From Devosia salina (GTDB lineage: Bacteria > Pseudomonadota > Alphaproteobacteria > Rhizobiales > Devosiaceae), in assembly GCF_019504385.1 (NCBI RefSeq), contig NZ_CP080590.1:2212001-2276000 (forward strand): DNA of 64,000 nt, in the 5' to 3' direction. The translations under genes and the position numbers were made by a program. This document shows, in pieces, positions 33,079 to 41,474 of this stretch. The notes below the pieces were generated by a model. That model worked only from the letters and a program-made list of their open reading frames with translations, did not search any database and had not been told where the DNA came from. The first letter of the stretch is position 1; each line of letters begins with the position of its first letter.

Positions 33079-35541
33079 CTATTCTTGAGCTCTTGCTGCA
33101 GTGAACAGTTTTGCCAGCTCTTCAGCACGCTGATCCCCTTGAGCTGCGGCCTGTGCCACTAAATCGGGCAATGTGGCCCAAGCGGCGCGCCACAGATCTG
33201 CCTCTTGGGGAGCCATGCGCTTCCAAACGCAGTCATATGCTTCCTCTGATGGGCCATAGTGCAATTTGAAGCCCCACTCCGCGGAAGCAAGTTCCCCACA
33301 AATCGCATAGTCGGCATTTCGAGACTGCGGGTCCGTGAGGACGGACCGATCGACCGCAATCCTTAGAAGTTCAAGGTTTTCGGCGACTTTAAGACGGCTC
33401 TCGGCTCCAAAATCCGCGAAAATCTCGAATCGGATAGCAGGCGCAGACTTGCCAGCCAGTTTCGCACCATAGACCATCATGTTGTAACCCGTGAAAGCAT
33501 CCCCATCTTCCTTGCCGGTAATCGTCAACCGGCCGGACTCAAACTTGATGGAAGGAGCAGTCGAGGCAGTAGCCGCCGGTTCAGGAAGATCGACAGGCTC
33601 AATTGCTCCCAACTCTTGAAGGAGGTGGTGCAGGGTCACCGCGGATGGGTCTCCGCCTAACGCCGCTTCAAGCACGAGGGTGGGGAATGCCTTCCACGCC
33701 GCTCCCCATATCTCGGCCTCGGCGTCTGTCATGCGGTCTAGGACGCAATCATTTCTCAGAGAGTCTGGGCCAAAATGCAGAAACTTCCCGAAAGGGTTAC
33801 TGGTGATGTTTCCGCACTCGGAATAATCCGCACTGACGGTTGCCGAAGACAGTTCCTGGTTTCTCGCCTGCATCCGAACCAAAGCGATGCTCTCGGCGGT
33901 CTTCTCGGGGTCGGAATAGTCCGTCAACACCAGAAAATTCAACGGCTGCAGCAATTCGCCGTCCAACTCGGCACCGGCGATGGTCGCCCTGAAGCTTGAG
34001 TAGGTTTCATTTGCGTCCGCCGGGAGCAAACCGAGTTCGCCGCCGGTCAGGCTCGCCAGCTGACGGGCGGCATCGCCGGAGCCATCTGGAAATCCAAGTC
34101 CGAGACAGGTGCCGTTGAAGACTTCAGTATAGAGGGTCGAGTGAGGATAGTCATCTCGCACTTGAAGCAACTTTCCAAGTGCAGCGTCAGGCCGGAGAGC
34201 AAAATACAGGTCGAGACCCTCCGGGGTGGTGAACTTGTCCTGTTTTCGATAGTCGGATCCGGGGGTAACGGACACGTTCTCGCGGGCATACGGCTCGAGT
34301 AAGGAGTTGTCGGCCCAGGCTTGGTCCAGGAACATGGCCATGCGGTCGATCGTCGGCAAAATCGAATTGCGCACGTCAAGGTCTTGGCTCTCCAATAAGA
34401 CCAGACTTTCAAGGGCCGTCGTCATGGCCGTCCCCTGGTACCAGAGTGCGCGATTGCCCCGCGAAGCGCCGAACCGGTTGGAACCGTCGGGTCGGGTGAA
34501 GGAAATGGCCGTGGCAACCAGCCTTGCCCCGAAATTGAAGTCGTCAGCATCGCGGTTCAGAAGTCCCCTGGCCATGAATGCGCGGCCCACGATGTCGACC
34601 GACCGTATGTCATGCCTGGTTCCGGGCTGCAGCAGGAAGAAGCTATCAGCGTAGTTTTCGTGCAGACGGTTTAGCCATTGTTCAACCGCGGATCTGTCTT
34701 CGTCTGACAACGGCAGCTGCGGTTCGACCAAGGCATAGCTGAGCATCAACGAAGTTGCGACGCGTAGTGCATTGCCGAAGTCAGACGTCACAATGACGTT
34801 GCCGTCCCGATCCAGCAGGTTTGCGCTGGAGAGTCCTGTACCCGCTTCGGCATGGTCGACGAACGCGGCTGCAAGCATTTCGGCAAATCGCCAGTTGTCA
34901 GTGGCCGCCAAGTGCGCGCTTGCGCGGGCGAAGCGATGTCCGACGTCCTCGAGCCAGCGATTGCCGGGATGAGGCGTGCGGCTGGCGCTTTCGAACTCGG
35001 CAAATGAGGCATAGGTAACCAGGCGCCCCCCTGGCGGGGGGATGGGCTCATTCGCCACCCAGTTGCAGGAGTTGATCCGCTTGAGACCTGACGCGGCCCG
35101 TATCCGTTCGGCAAAGTGGTGGAAAGGTTGAACTGTGTCGACAATCGGTATGGATTTGGTCAGATCCGACGGCGGTACGAAATCATATTCGGGCTTTTCA
35201 CTCGTCTGGCTAGTCGTAGCATCTAGCAGGGGCTCGAGCGGAGCGCTGTTGAAGCGCAGATCTGAGAGCGAACCATAGAGGTCGTCGACCTCGTTTTGAG
35301 AGAACTGACCGTCGAATTCCTTGCCACTGTCCTTGTAGAACCCGGCGAACGCCGTCGCGGTCTTGTTGCCCCACGAGCCATCCAGCGGGCCCGGATCATA
35401 ACCGAGGACTGACAGGTGCCACTGCGCCTGCGCCAGAACGTCGTCTCGCCCGACAGCAGCATCAGCGGCCAACACCAGAATCAGAGCAGCCAGAACGCTG
35501 GCCGGCGTGCCTTTGCGGTGGATGTGAAGCGACTTGATCAC
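33079..35541 (-). CDS. Large exported protein: peptidoglycan-binding + alginate-lyase-like domains with duplicated C-terminus
   Basis: The 820-residue protein has a signal sequence (residues 1-31) and a PG_binding_1-like domain (about 35-90, LGYDPGPLDGSWGNKTATAF). An alginate-lyase-like helical toroid (about 150-480, including NWVANEPIPPPGG, WLEDVGHRFARASAHLAATD and NRALWYQGTAM) follows. The C-terminus then holds two repeats, at about 575-655 and 745-815. Each repeat has a CG pair, a KFLHFGPDS/KLHYGPSEE element, a second Cys, a run such as RMTDAEAEIWGAAWKAFPTL and a helix. It probably degrades or binds an acidic polysaccharide at the cell surface; a catalytic His-Tyr pair was not verified. 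Confidence 0.8.
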   Translation of the reverse strand: MIKSLHIHRKGTPASVLAALILVLAADAAVGRDDVLAQAQWHLSVLGYDPGPLDGSWGNKTATAFAGFYKDSGKEFDGQFSQNEVDDLYGSLSDLRFNSAPLEPLLDATTSQTSEKPEYDFVPPSDLTKSIPIVDTVQPFHHFAERIRAASGLKRINSCNWVANEPIPPPGGRLVTYASFAEFESASRTPHPGNRWLEDVGHRFARASAHLAATDNWRFAEMLAAAFVDHAEAGTGLSSANLLDRDGNVIVTSDFGNALRVATSLMLSYALVEPQLPLSDEDRSAVEQWLNRLHENYADSFFLLQPGTRHDIRSVDIVGRAFMARGLLNRDADDFNFGARLVATAISFTRPDGSNRFGASRGNRALWYQGTAMTTALESLVLLESQDLDVRNSILPTIDRMAMFLDQAWADNSLLEPYARENVSVTPGSDYRKQDKFTTPEGLDLYFALRPDAALGKLLQVRDDYPHSTLYTEVFNGTCLGLGFPDGSGDAARQLASLTGGELGLLPADANETYSSFRATIAGAELDGELLQPLNFLVLTDYSDPEKTAESIALVRMQARNQELSSATVSADYSECGNITSNPFGKFLHFGPDSLRNDCVLDRMTDAEAEIWGAAWKAFPTLVLEAALGGDPSAVTLHHLLQELGAIEPVDLPEPAATASTAPSIKFESGRLTITGKEDGDAFTGYNMMVYGAKLAGKSAPAIRFEIFADFGAESRLKVAENLELLRIAVDRSVLTDPQSRNADYAICGELASAEWGFKLHYGPSEEAYDCVWKRMAPQEADLWRAAWATLPDLVAQAAAQGDQRAEELAKLFTAARAQE

Positions 35542-35639
35542 TCGGATGCCTCATTTCAATCCTCTTGGATAGAAGACTATTTTCCGGAAAGATGACCATC
35601 GCAATAGTCCGATTATACCACGTGTCATGAGGAGATGAG

Positions 35640-36737
35640 ATGTCGGTAGATGACTTCGATCGGCTTGAGGACCTGGCCTATGAGGCAGCTCTTGTGCCCG
35701 AACTTTGGCCGACCGCTTTGTCGCGACTTGCTGAATATGGAGAAGCGCGCGGTGGCGTGCTGTTTTCCGTTGACGACGTCGCGGCGCGTTGGACCGCCTC
35801 TGAAAGTGTTCATAGCATTATGCAGGAGTTCGTCGACGGGGGTTGGGCGGCTCGGAACACGCGGATGTCTAACGGCATGAGAAAAGGTCTGCATCTACAG
35901 CCACGGTTCCTTACCGAACGGGATTACTACGACGACGATGGCGACCTGATGGATGACGTGTTGCATCGGGAGTTCTTTTTTCCCCGCGGGGTCGGGTACT
36001 CGTGCGGAACCCTTGCGCAGTTGCCGCAGGGCGATCTGTTGTGCCTCAGCTTTGAACGCGACCGCAGTGCGGGACACGCTGACTATGAGGTAGTGGAAAG
36101 ACTGAATGCCCTACGGCCGCATCTGGTCCGCTCCGCGACGATTGCCTCCCGACTCGGTTTCGAACGCGTACGCACGGCTGTCGATACGCTCAATCACATG
36201 GGCTATGCTGCTGCAGCGATTTCTGGGGCAGGAAGGATGCTGCTCTGCAACCAGGCGCTCGATCACGTCAACGAGCTATGGACGACCGCTGGGGGGGAGC
36301 GGTTCGTGCTTTTTGATAAGACGGCGCACGAACAGCTGTACGCAACACTGGGGCATATCAGTGGCTCCGCGGGCGTTCGCTCTATCCCCTTGCGGGGCGC
36401 AACTGGCACTGTTCGACACGTGCTTCACGTCGTACCGGTGCGACGGTCGGCGCAGGACATATTTTCTGGGTCGGCAGCGATCCTGGTGTTTACCGCAGCG
36501 GTGACCAAGGAGGGAAATCCGGCCTTGCTCCAAGTACTTTTCGACCTGACGCCGGCGGAAGCAGAAGTGGCCTATAGGCTTTCCAACGGAAACAAAATCG
36601 ACAGGATCGCCACGATCTCCGGAAAGAGCCGGAATACCGTTCGCAACCAGGTCGCCGCGATCATGGACAAGACTGGTTGTGGTAGACAGGCGGAGCTAGT
36701 CGCTCTATTGGCGCGGCTAGGTGCGGCAATGTTCTAA
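35640..36737 (+). CDS. LuxR-type HTH transcriptional regulator
   Basis: The 365-residue protein has a C-terminal LuxR helix-turn-helix (LTPAEAEVAYRLSNGNKIDR, then TISGKSRNTVRNQVAAIMDK) at about residues 300-360. The remaining N-terminal 290 residues look like a PAS/GAF-type sensing region without a response-regulator receiver domain (no phospho-accepting Asp pattern). It is divergent from the alginate-lyase-like gene with about 100 bp between starts, so it may control that gene. The signal is unknown. Confidence 0.88.
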   Translation: MSVDDFDRLEDLAYEAALVPELWPTALSRLAEYGEARGGVLFSVDDVAARWTASESVHSIMQEFVDGGWAARNTRMSNGMRKGLHLQPRFLTERDYYDDDGDLMDDVLHREFFFPRGVGYSCGTLAQLPQGDLLCLSFERDRSAGHADYEVVERLNALRPHLVRSATIASRLGFERVRTAVDTLNHMGYAAAAISGAGRMLLCNQALDHVNELWTTAGGERFVLFDKTAHEQLYATLGHISGSAGVRSIPLRGATGTVRHVLHVVPVRRSAQDIFSGSAAILVFTAAVTKEGNPALLQVLFDLTPAEAEVAYRLSNGNKIDRIATISGKSRNTVRNQVAAIMDKTGCGRQAELVALLARLGAAMF

Positions 36738-36761
36738 AGGTGAGGTAAGAGCCCGTCTGGT

Positions 36762-37140
36762 TTACGTTGCCGCGGCCGTCAAAGAGCTGGCTCGGTACAT
36801 TCGCCGGTGGCCCAAAGCTCTTTGCCTCAGTTGGCAGGGTCGCGCTAGCCAGATTCCCGTCTCTCCCAGCACCATAGGCAGCAGCGCCGTTGACGGAAGG
36901 AGCAGCAGATAGGTCCGTCCCAGTCCCAGCAGGGCCGTTCGCCTGGCATCGCTGATCGCCTGGAAGTAGTTAACCAGCATCACCTGCGGCCCCGTCAGGC
37001 AATAGGCCGCAGTCATCAGCGGCAGGATGCGGGCCACGATCGCCATCACCTCCGGATCATCGGTGAACAGCGCGTCCCACTGGTCACGGAACAGCCAGGC
37101 CGCCGACTGCACGGCGAGGCCGAAGACGAAGGCTGCGATC
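36762..37140 (-). pseudogene. C-terminal fragment of a MATE-family efflux protein
   Basis: The reverse frame from 37140 reads FVFGLAVQSAAWLFRDQWDA, then ARILPLMTAAYCLTGPQVML and VNYFQAISDARRTALLGLGR, then YLLLLPSTALLPMVLGETGI. This is the tail third of a MATE/NorM-like transporter. The first two thirds are missing: upstream of 37140 the sequence switches abruptly to an unrelated hydrolase gene on the opposite strand. The very end (after IWLARP) is also altered. Confidence 0.8.
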
Positions 37141-37497
37141 CCGGAGGACGCGCATGCGGACTACACCGCGGTGCTCGCCACGAGGGGCTACTTCGCGGTG
37201 GCGGCCGAGGAGACGCGTATGCTGCCAGCCAATCTCGCAGCAATGGCGCAGCTGCCCTGTCATCTTGGTGACCTGCCACTTACAGTTGTCAGCCGCGGCC
37301 GCGTTGATGGGCCGCCGGGTGCAACGCCCGCCGATCTGAATGCACTCGAACAGGCATGGGGCGATCTGGAGGGCGACCTTGCGGGGCTGTCGGGCGTCAG
37401 CCGGCAGATCGTGGCGGAAGATGCCGGCCACTATGTGCAGTTGGACCATCCTGATGTGGTGGTCGAGCAAGTCCGGATGTTGTTGGGATTGCTGTAA
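37141..37497 (+). pseudogene. C-terminal fragment of an alpha/beta hydrolase
   Basis: From the junction at about 37141 the forward frame reads PEDAHADYTAVLATRGYFAV and continues to VAEDAGHYVQLDHPDVVVEQ. That is the region with the catalytic His (GHYVQLDHPD) of an alpha/beta hydrolase. The oxyanion hole, nucleophile elbow and start codon are missing. The frame is open back to 37027 only by chance through the antisense of the MATE fragment. Confidence 0.8.
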
Positions 37498-37562
37498 GAA
37501 CGAAAGGGCGTCCATGAGACGCCTTCTCGGCACGTCAGCGCACGTTGCTTATCGCCGAGCGT

Positions 37563-38006
37563 TTAAGGTCTGATCCACTGATAGAGCACATCTGGCGCCT
37601 TGGCCTCATTGCCAAGGCCGTCTGTCGCTTCGATTGGCACAAAGCCGTGCCGTTCATAGAATTGCCTGGCAGGCGCGTTCTGCTGAAATGTCCAAAGCCT
37701 GAGCGATCGAGATTTCACCTTCGCAATCTCGAGCAGGACCTTCCCAATTCCCATGCCCTGCCATTCGGGAAGGATATACAATTGCTCGATCCATTCTCCG
37801 GCAAAGGCGATAAACCCGACCAGCTGACCAGTGAACGCCCCCCACATTTCGCTTTCGCGGAAAAGGTGGGTTCGGAAGTATTCCAGGTCTTCCTCCGGGG
37901 TATGCAGGCCCGCCAATGACGGCAGACGGTCATCAAAGGAACGTCGAAGCACCTTTGCCGCGGCGTCCATGTCGTCGAATGTGAGCTGCCTGGTATTGGT
38001 TTTCAC
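37563..38006 (-). CDS. GNAT-family N-acetyltransferase
   Basis: The product is about 147 residues with GNAT motif A in LPEWQGMGIGKVLLEIAKV (acetyl-CoA pyrophosphate loop) near residue 92 and the motif B segment NAPARQFYERHGFV. GTG at 38006 with GAGGA upstream is chosen; ATG 38075 would add 23 residues with no family support. The acceptor substrate is unknown. Confidence 0.85.
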   Translation of the reverse strand: MKTNTRQLTFDDMDAAAKVLRRSFDDRLPSLAGLHTPEEDLEYFRTHLFRESEMWGAFTGQLVGFIAFAGEWIEQLYILPEWQGMGIGKVLLEIAKVKSRSLRLWTFQQNAPARQFYERHGFVPIEATDGLGNEAKAPDVLYQWIRP

Positions 38007-38908
38007 GACATCCTCGTTGAGAGCTTGCCGCACCCCGCGGGCACTCCGAAGGCGGGAGAAGGCGTCGAGACGCACGGCGTACTGAATGGGCGCGGTGTCA
38101 ATCGATCGCTGACGACTGCACTCAGATCGATCTATATACCATGCACCTGTGGTAGGCGGATGGCATCACGTCCCGGCGCATGGTCGGGAAAACAACAAAC
38201 GCCCCCGCCCTCTCTGACAGTTGTGCTGCGCTGCTCTCTTGAACAGTCTTAACCCGATAACTTGGCTGAGGCGAACTATCCGGGAGAAACCAGCCCAATG
38301 AACAGTATTGAATTTAATTGATCACGGATTACAGACCGGGAGTCGCCGGACCCCATGGGTAACCCACTTTTTGGTATCTCGCCGCTCGAGGAGGTTGTCC
38401 GCCGCCTCCGGCACAGTGCCCATCGCCTGGCCACCCACTTCGTCCGTGTCGGTTGCCAGGTCGCCTTCAGTGGCCTCCACCATCTCAGAACCACCCTGCT
38501 CCGGACGCTCCTCTTTCGTGAATCGAGCGGCGCGTTACCGATCGGCAGGTTCCGACCCCATTTCGACTACTGGCCGGTCTCTGCGTTTGAGACCGCTTTG
38601 GGCCCAAACCGAATCCTGCTGCACACAGGAGTTACCGGCTTAAGGGGCCGGGCCAATGCCCAGTCTCCGCTGACCAGGGTATGTACCCATCGGGCTCGAT
38701 AAATCGGCCGTCGTCGGTTCCGGCGAGCGCAACAGCCTAAGTCGCTGGGGCCGGTTTGCAGTGGATGCCGATGCCCTGTGAGGTCTCGGGCATGAGCTGG
38801 TCGAGGGTGAGCCACGAAACGTCTCAAACCCTCGTTCTCTAGGAGCTCCTGCCCGAGGAACCACAATCGCCACGAAACGTTTTCGACTGGTTGGAAGGGA
38901 GGAACGCA
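38007..38908. other. Long intergenic region before ku
   Basis: This 900-bp stretch has many short open frames in all six frames but no recognisable family. The best small candidate, on the reverse strand at 38322-38483, is listed separately. The rest appears to be non-coding or fully decayed sequence. Confidence 0.5.
38322..38483 (-). CDS. Possible small acidic protein (53 aa)
   Basis: An ATG at 38483 opens a 53-residue frame rich in Glu, Asp and Thr (MVEATEGDLATDTDEVGG, ending VRRLPVCNP). Composition differs from the Arg-rich shadow frames around it, which is why it is listed. No ribosome-binding site better than GGTGG is seen and no family is recognised. It could equally be a remnant. Confidence 0.2.
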   Translation of the reverse strand: MVEATEGDLATDTDEVGGQAMGTVPEAADNLLERRDTKKWVTHGVRRLPVCNP

Positions 38909-39730
38909 ATGGCGGTAAGACCATATTGGAGGGGCTACCTGAAGCTTTCCTTAGTGACCTGCGCGGTGACCCTATCCCCAGCAACTTCAGAAGGCGGGAA
39001 AGTTCGCTTCCACACTCTCAATCGGAAAACCGGAGATCGCATCAGAACGCGCTACATCGACTCCAGCTCCGAGAAGATTGTCGATGATGATGATCAGGCA
39101 AAGGCCTACGCAATGGGCGAAGACGATTATGTGATCCTGGAAGAAGAGGATCTGGATTCGGTTCAACTGGAGAGCGCCCGAACTATCGACATCGATGAAT
39201 TCGTAGAGACGGACACGATCGAATGGGTCTACTTCGATAGCCCGTATTTCGTGGTGCCTGCCGACGAAGTCGGAGAGGAGGCCTTCACCGTTATTCGCGA
39301 GGCAATGGCCCAGAGCAATGTGGTGGGCGTTTCCCGTCTGGTCCTCGGCAATCGCGAGCGCGCAGTGATGCTCCAGCCATGGGACACTGGCATCATTTTG
39401 TGGACGCTGCGTTTCGGTGACGAAGTCCGCGACGAAGACGAATATTGGGAAAAGGTCGACGACGAAAAGGTCGACAAGAAGATGCTCTCGATGGTGGAGC
39501 AGCTGATCGAAGAACGCACGACGGCGTGGTCAGACGCCATGGTGAAGGATCCTGTTCAGGACCGCCTGAAGGAGATTATCAGGGCCAAAGCCAAGCCAAG
39601 CAAAAAGGCCAAGCCCAAACAGCCTGCGGCGGATGAAGAAGAGTCCTCGAGCAATGTGATTGACCTGATGGCTGCGCTGAAGAAAAGCCTCGAAGGCAAG
39701 CCAGAAACGACTAAGCGGTCACGACGCTAA
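38909..39730 (+). CDS. Ku-family DNA end-binding protein (copy 1)
   Basis: The 273-residue protein has the prokaryotic Ku fold: YWRGYLKLSLVTCAVTLSPA, RFHTLNRKTGDRIRTRYIDS, then EWVYFDSPYFVVPADEVGEE and LTLRFGDEVRDEDEY-like segments. The C-terminus is Lys-rich (AKPSKKAKPKQ), as in Ku proteins that contact DNA and LigD. ATG 38909 follows GGGAGG. Ku rings thread onto double-strand ends for non-homologous end joining. It converges on copy 2, overlapping it by 4 bp. No ligD is present in the window. Confidence 0.94.
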   Translation: MAVRPYWRGYLKLSLVTCAVTLSPATSEGGKVRFHTLNRKTGDRIRTRYIDSSSEKIVDDDDQAKAYAMGEDDYVILEEEDLDSVQLESARTIDIDEFVETDTIEWVYFDSPYFVVPADEVGEEAFTVIREAMAQSNVVGVSRLVLGNRERAVMLQPWDTGIILWTLRFGDEVRDEDEYWEKVDDEKVDKKMLSMVEQLIEERTTAWSDAMVKDPVQDRLKEIIRAKAKPSKKAKPKQPAADEEESSSNVIDLMAALKKSLEGKPETTKRSRR

Positions 39731-40578
39731 CTCGCTTTCTTTTGGGGGGCCTCACGTTTTGAGTTGCTAGCCTTCTTTGTCGGCGCTTTCTTGCCGGCCG
39801 CCTTGTTCCCTCCAGCGCTCATGCGCAGCGCCTCAAGCAAATTATTGGATTTTGTCGGTTCGGGGCGCTTAAGCGGTACGACTTTTCGCCCTTCAATCTT
39901 GGCGCGAACGAGCTCGGCAAGAGCTTCCTCATACCGATCATCGAACTTTGCCGGGTCAAATTTGCCCGCCTTCGTCGACAAGATGTGCTTAGCGAGGTCG
40001 AGCATTTCGGCTTCGATTTTGTGATTTCCAATATTTTTGAACGCTTGTTTGGATGACCTGACCTCGTAGTCAAAGTTCAGGGTTGTGGCGATCAGACCCT
40101 TGCGGTGAGCACGGATGAGGACCGGACGCAGGCGGCGGAACAGCACCGTGTGGGCAATAGCTGCCGCCTTCTGCTTCCTCAACGCCTCGCGGATCAGGGT
40201 AAAGCTCTCCTCTGCGGCATCGTGGGCCGGCAGCAGGTAATATGGCCGATCAAAGAACGTGGTTTCGATCTGGCTGCATGTGAGGAAGTTTCCGACCTTT
40301 AGTACCTTGTCGCTGTCCGGGACTGCAGCTGCGATTTCATCTGGTTCCAGCTCTACATATTGGCCGGGGCTGGTCTCGTACCCCTTCATCTGGTCTTCTT
40401 TGTCGACTGGCTTTTCAGTCTTTTCGTCGACATAGATGCGCTTCAAGCGGTGTCCGGTTTTCCGGTTGATCATGTGAAGTGAGATACGTTCAGAAGTGGT
40501 GGCCGCCGTATACATTTTGACAGGGCACACCAACTCGGCAATCCTGATCACTCCGCTCCATACGGCACGTACTGCCAT
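39727..40578 (-). CDS. Ku-family DNA end-binding protein (copy 2)
   Basis: The 283-residue protein matches Ku with AVWSGVIRIAELVCPVKMYT, LHMINRKTGHRLKRIYVDEK, FFDRPYYLLPAHDAAEESFT and a Lys/Ala-rich tail (KKAPTKKASNSKREAPQKKA). ATG 40578 follows GGAGGAT exactly. It is clearly diverged from copy 1, so the pair could form a heterodimer as reported for some rhizobial Ku proteins; that is inference. The two genes end inside each other on opposite strands. Confidence 0.94.
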   Translation of the reverse strand: MAVRAVWSGVIRIAELVCPVKMYTAATTSERISLHMINRKTGHRLKRIYVDEKTEKPVDKEDQMKGYETSPGQYVELEPDEIAAAVPDSDKVLKVGNFLTCSQIETTFFDRPYYLLPAHDAAEESFTLIREALRKQKAAAIAHTVLFRRLRPVLIRAHRKGLIATTLNFDYEVRSSKQAFKNIGNHKIEAEMLDLAKHILSTKAGKFDPAKFDDRYEEALAELVRAKIEGRKVVPLKRPEPTKSNNLLEALRMSAGGNKAAGKKAPTKKASNSKREAPQKKAS

Positions 40579-41203
40579 TGCATCCTCCACGTCTAGTTCA
40601 AGAACGAAAAGGGAGACGTGACGTTCCCTTGTCCTCGACCACTTGGCGGCGATAGAGACTGACGGGTGACGCAACGAGGCTGTCATGCACTGTTCGGTCC
40701 AGTTGCCGATGGAAAGCGCTTCTCACGTGCAACCTCTACGGCCACACCAGCAACCGCTCCACGATCGCAGCAACAGTGCGAGACATCAGCGCATTCAATC
40801 CGGCCTCGACAATCTTGAGCCTCAGCCAGTAATCTTTCCGGACTACCCCGCACCAATCGTCAGAAACACGCCGGGCGGTTGTGAACTGGCGAAAGTGCGT
40901 TGGGGCCTCTGACGCCTCCTGCAAATTGACCGATGATGGTAACCCACTAGTTGACGAGCTTCAGACTCATGCGCAGTCGCGACGGGTGGTGGCGCCTGCT
41001 CCGCGATGCTGATCCACCACCATGGGCCACAACGCCCGGACCTTACTTATGGTGCGACGGCGGCGGAGATGGGTGATTGTGTGCCGAATCTGACAAGGAG
41101 CAAACGCGTCAGTCTACGCACGCAACAATGTTGGGCTGGTTGCACCACATGCCGCGCTTCGGCGGACGCCGGAACCAAAAGTATACATGGAGGCAGGGAA
41201 GAG
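40579..41203. other. Intergenic region after ku copy 2
   Basis: This stretch of about 625 bp has no recognisable gene. A 35-codon reverse frame near 40740-40850 (LRLKIVEAGLNALMSRTVA) is the only segment with protein-like composition, and it has no start or family support. Confidence 0.45.
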
Positions 41204-41440
41204 ATGGGATCGCGAGGTCTAGTGCCCCAGGATCAGGATGGCAGCAGGGACAATTGGCAGGAGATCGCATCTGCTCCGGATGATCGCGACGTCGACCTTT
41301 CCGTCATCGATGAGAAGGGCACTCATAAAGTCGCATTTCCCTGTCGTCGCACCACGGCCGGGTGGAAAAACTCCCTCACCGGCCAAGAGCTGCACCAACT
41401 GATGCCATCTCATTGGAGGGACTGGCGCGGTTCGCTATAG
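41204..41440 (+). CDS. Small conserved Trp-rich protein of unknown function
   Basis: The 78-residue protein contains NWQEIASAPDDRDVDLSVID, then AFPCRRTTAGW and LMPSHWRDW. This pattern (WxxIxxAPxDxxxxLxV, FPC, PTxWRxW) recurs in small hypothetical proteins of rhizobia and relatives. ATG 41204 has GGGAAGAG just upstream. The frame is open to 41006, but the added residues look non-coding. No function can be assigned. Confidence 0.65.
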   Translation: MGSRGLVPQDQDGSRDNWQEIASAPDDRDVDLSVIDEKGTHKVAFPCRRTTAGWKNSLTGQELHQLMPSHWRDWRGSL

Positions 41441-41474
41441 CCAGACGCCCGGCCGACTGGGTTACAAGGTGGAC

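Noticed and set aside
38007..38908. Several 70-115-codon frames in the long gap before ku
   Set aside because: They overlap each other in different frames, are Arg- and Pro-rich as GC-driven noise is, and show no motifs.
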